Origin: JAAYXU01 sp050942555
GTDB lineage: Bacteria; Bacillota; Clostridia; Christensenellales; UMGS416
Assembly: GCA_050942555.1 (NCBI GenBank)
Contig: JBMNNN010000106.1
Coordinates: 1 to 7,212 of the forward strand
Length of the DNA stretch: 7,212 nt
Reading direction: 5' to 3'
Position 1 is the first letter of the stretch, and each line of letters begins with the position of its first letter. The notes beneath the pieces were generated by a model. The model ran no database searches, was not told the origin of the DNA, and worked only from the letters and a program-made list of their open reading frames with translations. This document shows positions 6,100-7,212 of the stretch, piece by piece. A program made the translations under genes and the position numbers.

Positions 6100-6636
6100 A
6101 TGCATGGGAAACGCAAACCCGATCTGGCGCAGCCCAAACTGATCCTTCTCTATGCGCTGCAAAAACTCGGTCTCCAGGCCACCGTGACGGTGCTCAGCGA
6201 ACTTACTGCAGGCCGGGACTGGATGAATTATTTCGAAATGCGGCAAAACCTGCTGGAGCTTTCCGAATCGGGTTTTTTGAAAAGCGGCCCTGAGCCCGAG
6301 CAATACGCGCTCACCGGCGCAGGTCTTTCCGCGCTGGGGCTCTATAAAAAGCGCATACCGATCGCGATCCGCACGCAGATTGACGAATTTGTTCGCAAAC
6401 ACGGCGACAAAATCGCGCGCCGCACCGAGATCCGCGCGGATTTTACGCAGGACTCCGACGAGGACTTTCCGGTAACGCTGTCAATACTCGAAAACGGTCG
6501 GGAGATATTCCGCCTGAACCTGACCGCGACGACGCGCCGGGAAGCCGCCGCGCTGTGCGAGCGGTTTGAAGCCGAAGCGCCCGGGCTCTATGCGGAGCTC
6601 GTACACCGGCTCACGCGGGACGACGCGGAGAGCTGA
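6100..6636 (+). CDS. DUF4364 family protein
   Basis: 178 residues. The sequence from PKLILLYALQKLG through WMNYFEMRQNLLELSESGFL and YALTGAGLSAL reads as a PadR/MarR-like winged-helix: three helices and a wing, with the second helix pair spelling out a recognition-like segment. The C-terminal half (about 100-175) is a mixed alpha/beta region. This matches the DUF4364 family of Clostridia as I remember it, of unknown function and thought to be transcriptional regulators. I start at ATG 6100, with CGGAGG (6085-6090) nine bases upstream; the in-frame TTG at 6091 directly abuts that site and cannot use it. It is separated from the spore gene by a terminator and has its own promoter, so it is probably not sporulation-linked by operon. 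Confidence 0.85.
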   Translation: MHGKRKPDLAQPKLILLYALQKLGLQATVTVLSELTAGRDWMNYFEMRQNLLELSESGFLKSGPEPEQYALTGAGLSALGLYKKRIPIAIRTQIDEFVRKHGDKIARRTEIRADFTQDSDEDFPVTLSILENGREIFRLNLTATTRREAAALCERFEAEAPGLYAELVHRLTRDDAES

Positions 6637-6718
6637 CGCGACCCATTTTTCGACACCTCCTCTCCAGACCGGCTCCCATCGCAAGCAAGTCCTACAAGCA
6701 CCCGCCCGCTTTATCATA

Positions 6719-6988
6719 TCACCCGCGCTCCTTCAGCGTAACTATTACGCTGTCGCCGGGCTGCTTTCCGATTTTTGCGCGGATATCCTTGCGCAGGCCG
6801 ATGACGTGGCATAGCGTACCCATTTTCACGACCTGCCCGTCGTAGGGCTCGCCGTCAAACGTGGCGTGCACCAGGACGCGGCCGCGGCCGAACTCCGCCC
6901 TCACGTCAAACGGTATTTCCACATACGCGCCGTCTATGTCGGGGACTTTCCGTATGATGGCGCTGAACTCATAGGTTTTGGGGTTCAT
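6719..6988 (-). CDS. DUF1905 domain protein
   Basis: 89 residues, almost entirely one small beta-rich domain: KTYEFSAIIRKV, AYVEIPFDVRAEFG, GRVLVHATFDGEPYDG, then RKDIRAKIGKQPGDSVIVTL at the end. This order matches DUF1905, a barrel-like domain of unknown function often found alone or fused to a YdeI-type region. The start at 6988 is set by GGGAGG five bases upstream; a longer frame from 7060 has no ribosome site and a non-family N-terminus. It converges with the DUF4364 gene across 82 bases in which I see no clear terminator. No clear promoter was found upstream. Confidence 0.85.
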   Translation of the reverse strand: MNPKTYEFSAIIRKVPDIDGAYVEIPFDVRAEFGRGRVLVHATFDGEPYDGQVVKMGTLCHVIGLRKDIRAKIGKQPGDSVIVTLKERG

Positions 6989-7022
6989 GGGCTCCTCCCG
7001 ATACTGGCCTTTTATCGAATAA

Positions 7023-7212
7023 CCGGACAGCCCGCTACGCGCAGCGTCCGCACGGTGCATTCTTTCAGCCTATGCGAAGGGCATTTTTACGGTGATCCCA
7101 TTTGGCTGGGATGAACAGACGCCCAGCGATTCACCGATAAAATGGCATACGGGCGACGGCGAGACCGACCCGTGGGAATGGCGCATGCGCGTGCTTGAGG
7201 AGCGGGACGATA
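7023..7212 (+). CDS. Partial conserved protein, start unresolved
   Basis: An open frame runs from an in-frame TAA (7020-7022) to the window edge. It reads CILSAYAKGIFTVIPFGW, then DEQTPSDSPIKWHTGDGE and TDPWEWRMRVLEERDD, a Trp-rich, strongly protein-like sequence that resembles the N-terminal part of a Clostridia family I know as AlkZ-related (YcaQ-like) proteins; this identification is from memory and only tentative. There is no ATG, TTG or CTG in frame before it; the only conventional start is GTG at 7092, with a GAAGG-like site 11 bases upstream, which would cut off the SAYAKGIF part. The gene may begin there, be 5'-truncated, or contain a sequence error. It is divergent from the DUF1905 gene. 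Confidence 0.5.

Noticed and set aside
6637..6718. Short minus-strand frame after GGAGAGGAGG near 6654-6664
   Set aside because: The frame from ATG at 6646 stops after about eleven codons; the region is better left as a convergent spacer without an evident terminator.
6989..7060. Longer N-terminus for the DUF1905 protein
   Set aside because: No ribosome site at 7060, while GGGAGG sits five bases before 6988 and the domain begins right there.
1..7212. tRNA, rRNA, CRISPR array, insertion sequence or phage integration signs
   Set aside because: No cloverleaf, regularly spaced repeats, terminal inverted repeats with a transposase, or integrase-like frame could be found by reading both strands.

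Overview
The window looks like chromosome of an anaerobic, spore-forming Clostridia-type Bacillota. The main evidence is an alpha/beta-type small acid-soluble spore protein gene, a DUF4364 gene (a family I know mainly from Clostridia), strong AGGAGG-type ribosome binding sites throughout, and a ferredoxin-type redox protein in a resistance operon. Base composition is fairly GC-rich except for one gene.

Positions 17-2244 (minus strand) hold a compact arsenic/metalloid-type operon. It is read from an exact-consensus promoter through an ArsR/SmtB repressor, an ArsP/DUF318-type permease with the TPFCSCSS signature, and a protein that joins a two-cluster ferredoxin, a cysteine-packed linker, a thioredoxin-like DUF2703 domain and a CCCGGC tail. 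The start codons and stops overlap or lie within 16 bases. The likely logic is that the metalloid binds the repressor thiols, releases the promoter, and is then handled by the cysteine-rich redox protein and exported by the permease. The substrate is not shown by the sequence.

Positions 2287-4050 (minus) hold one large, clearly AT-richer gene for a DUF262 plus HNH-like protein of the GmrSD type, probably a solitary nucleic-acid-targeting defence gene gained by transfer. It is followed by a 410-base gene-free divergent region (4051-4460) with an AT-rich nested palindrome.

Positions 4461-5627 (plus) encode a GC-rich lipoprotein with an HExxH...E metallopeptidase domain (peptidase MA/gluzincin type). 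Positions 5794-6050 hold the spore DNA-protecting protein and its strong intrinsic terminator. Positions 6100-6636 encode a DUF4364 winged-helix-like protein. Positions 6719-6988 (minus) encode a small DUF1905 protein, convergent with it. At the right edge an open frame with conserved-looking sequence runs out of the window but has no ordinary start codon.

No tRNA, rRNA, CRISPR array, insertion sequence or phage gene was recognised. The parts most worth following up are the cysteine-rich ferredoxin-DUF2703 protein in its operon, the isolated DUF262-HNH gene with its regulatory region, and the right-edge frame that lacks a start.
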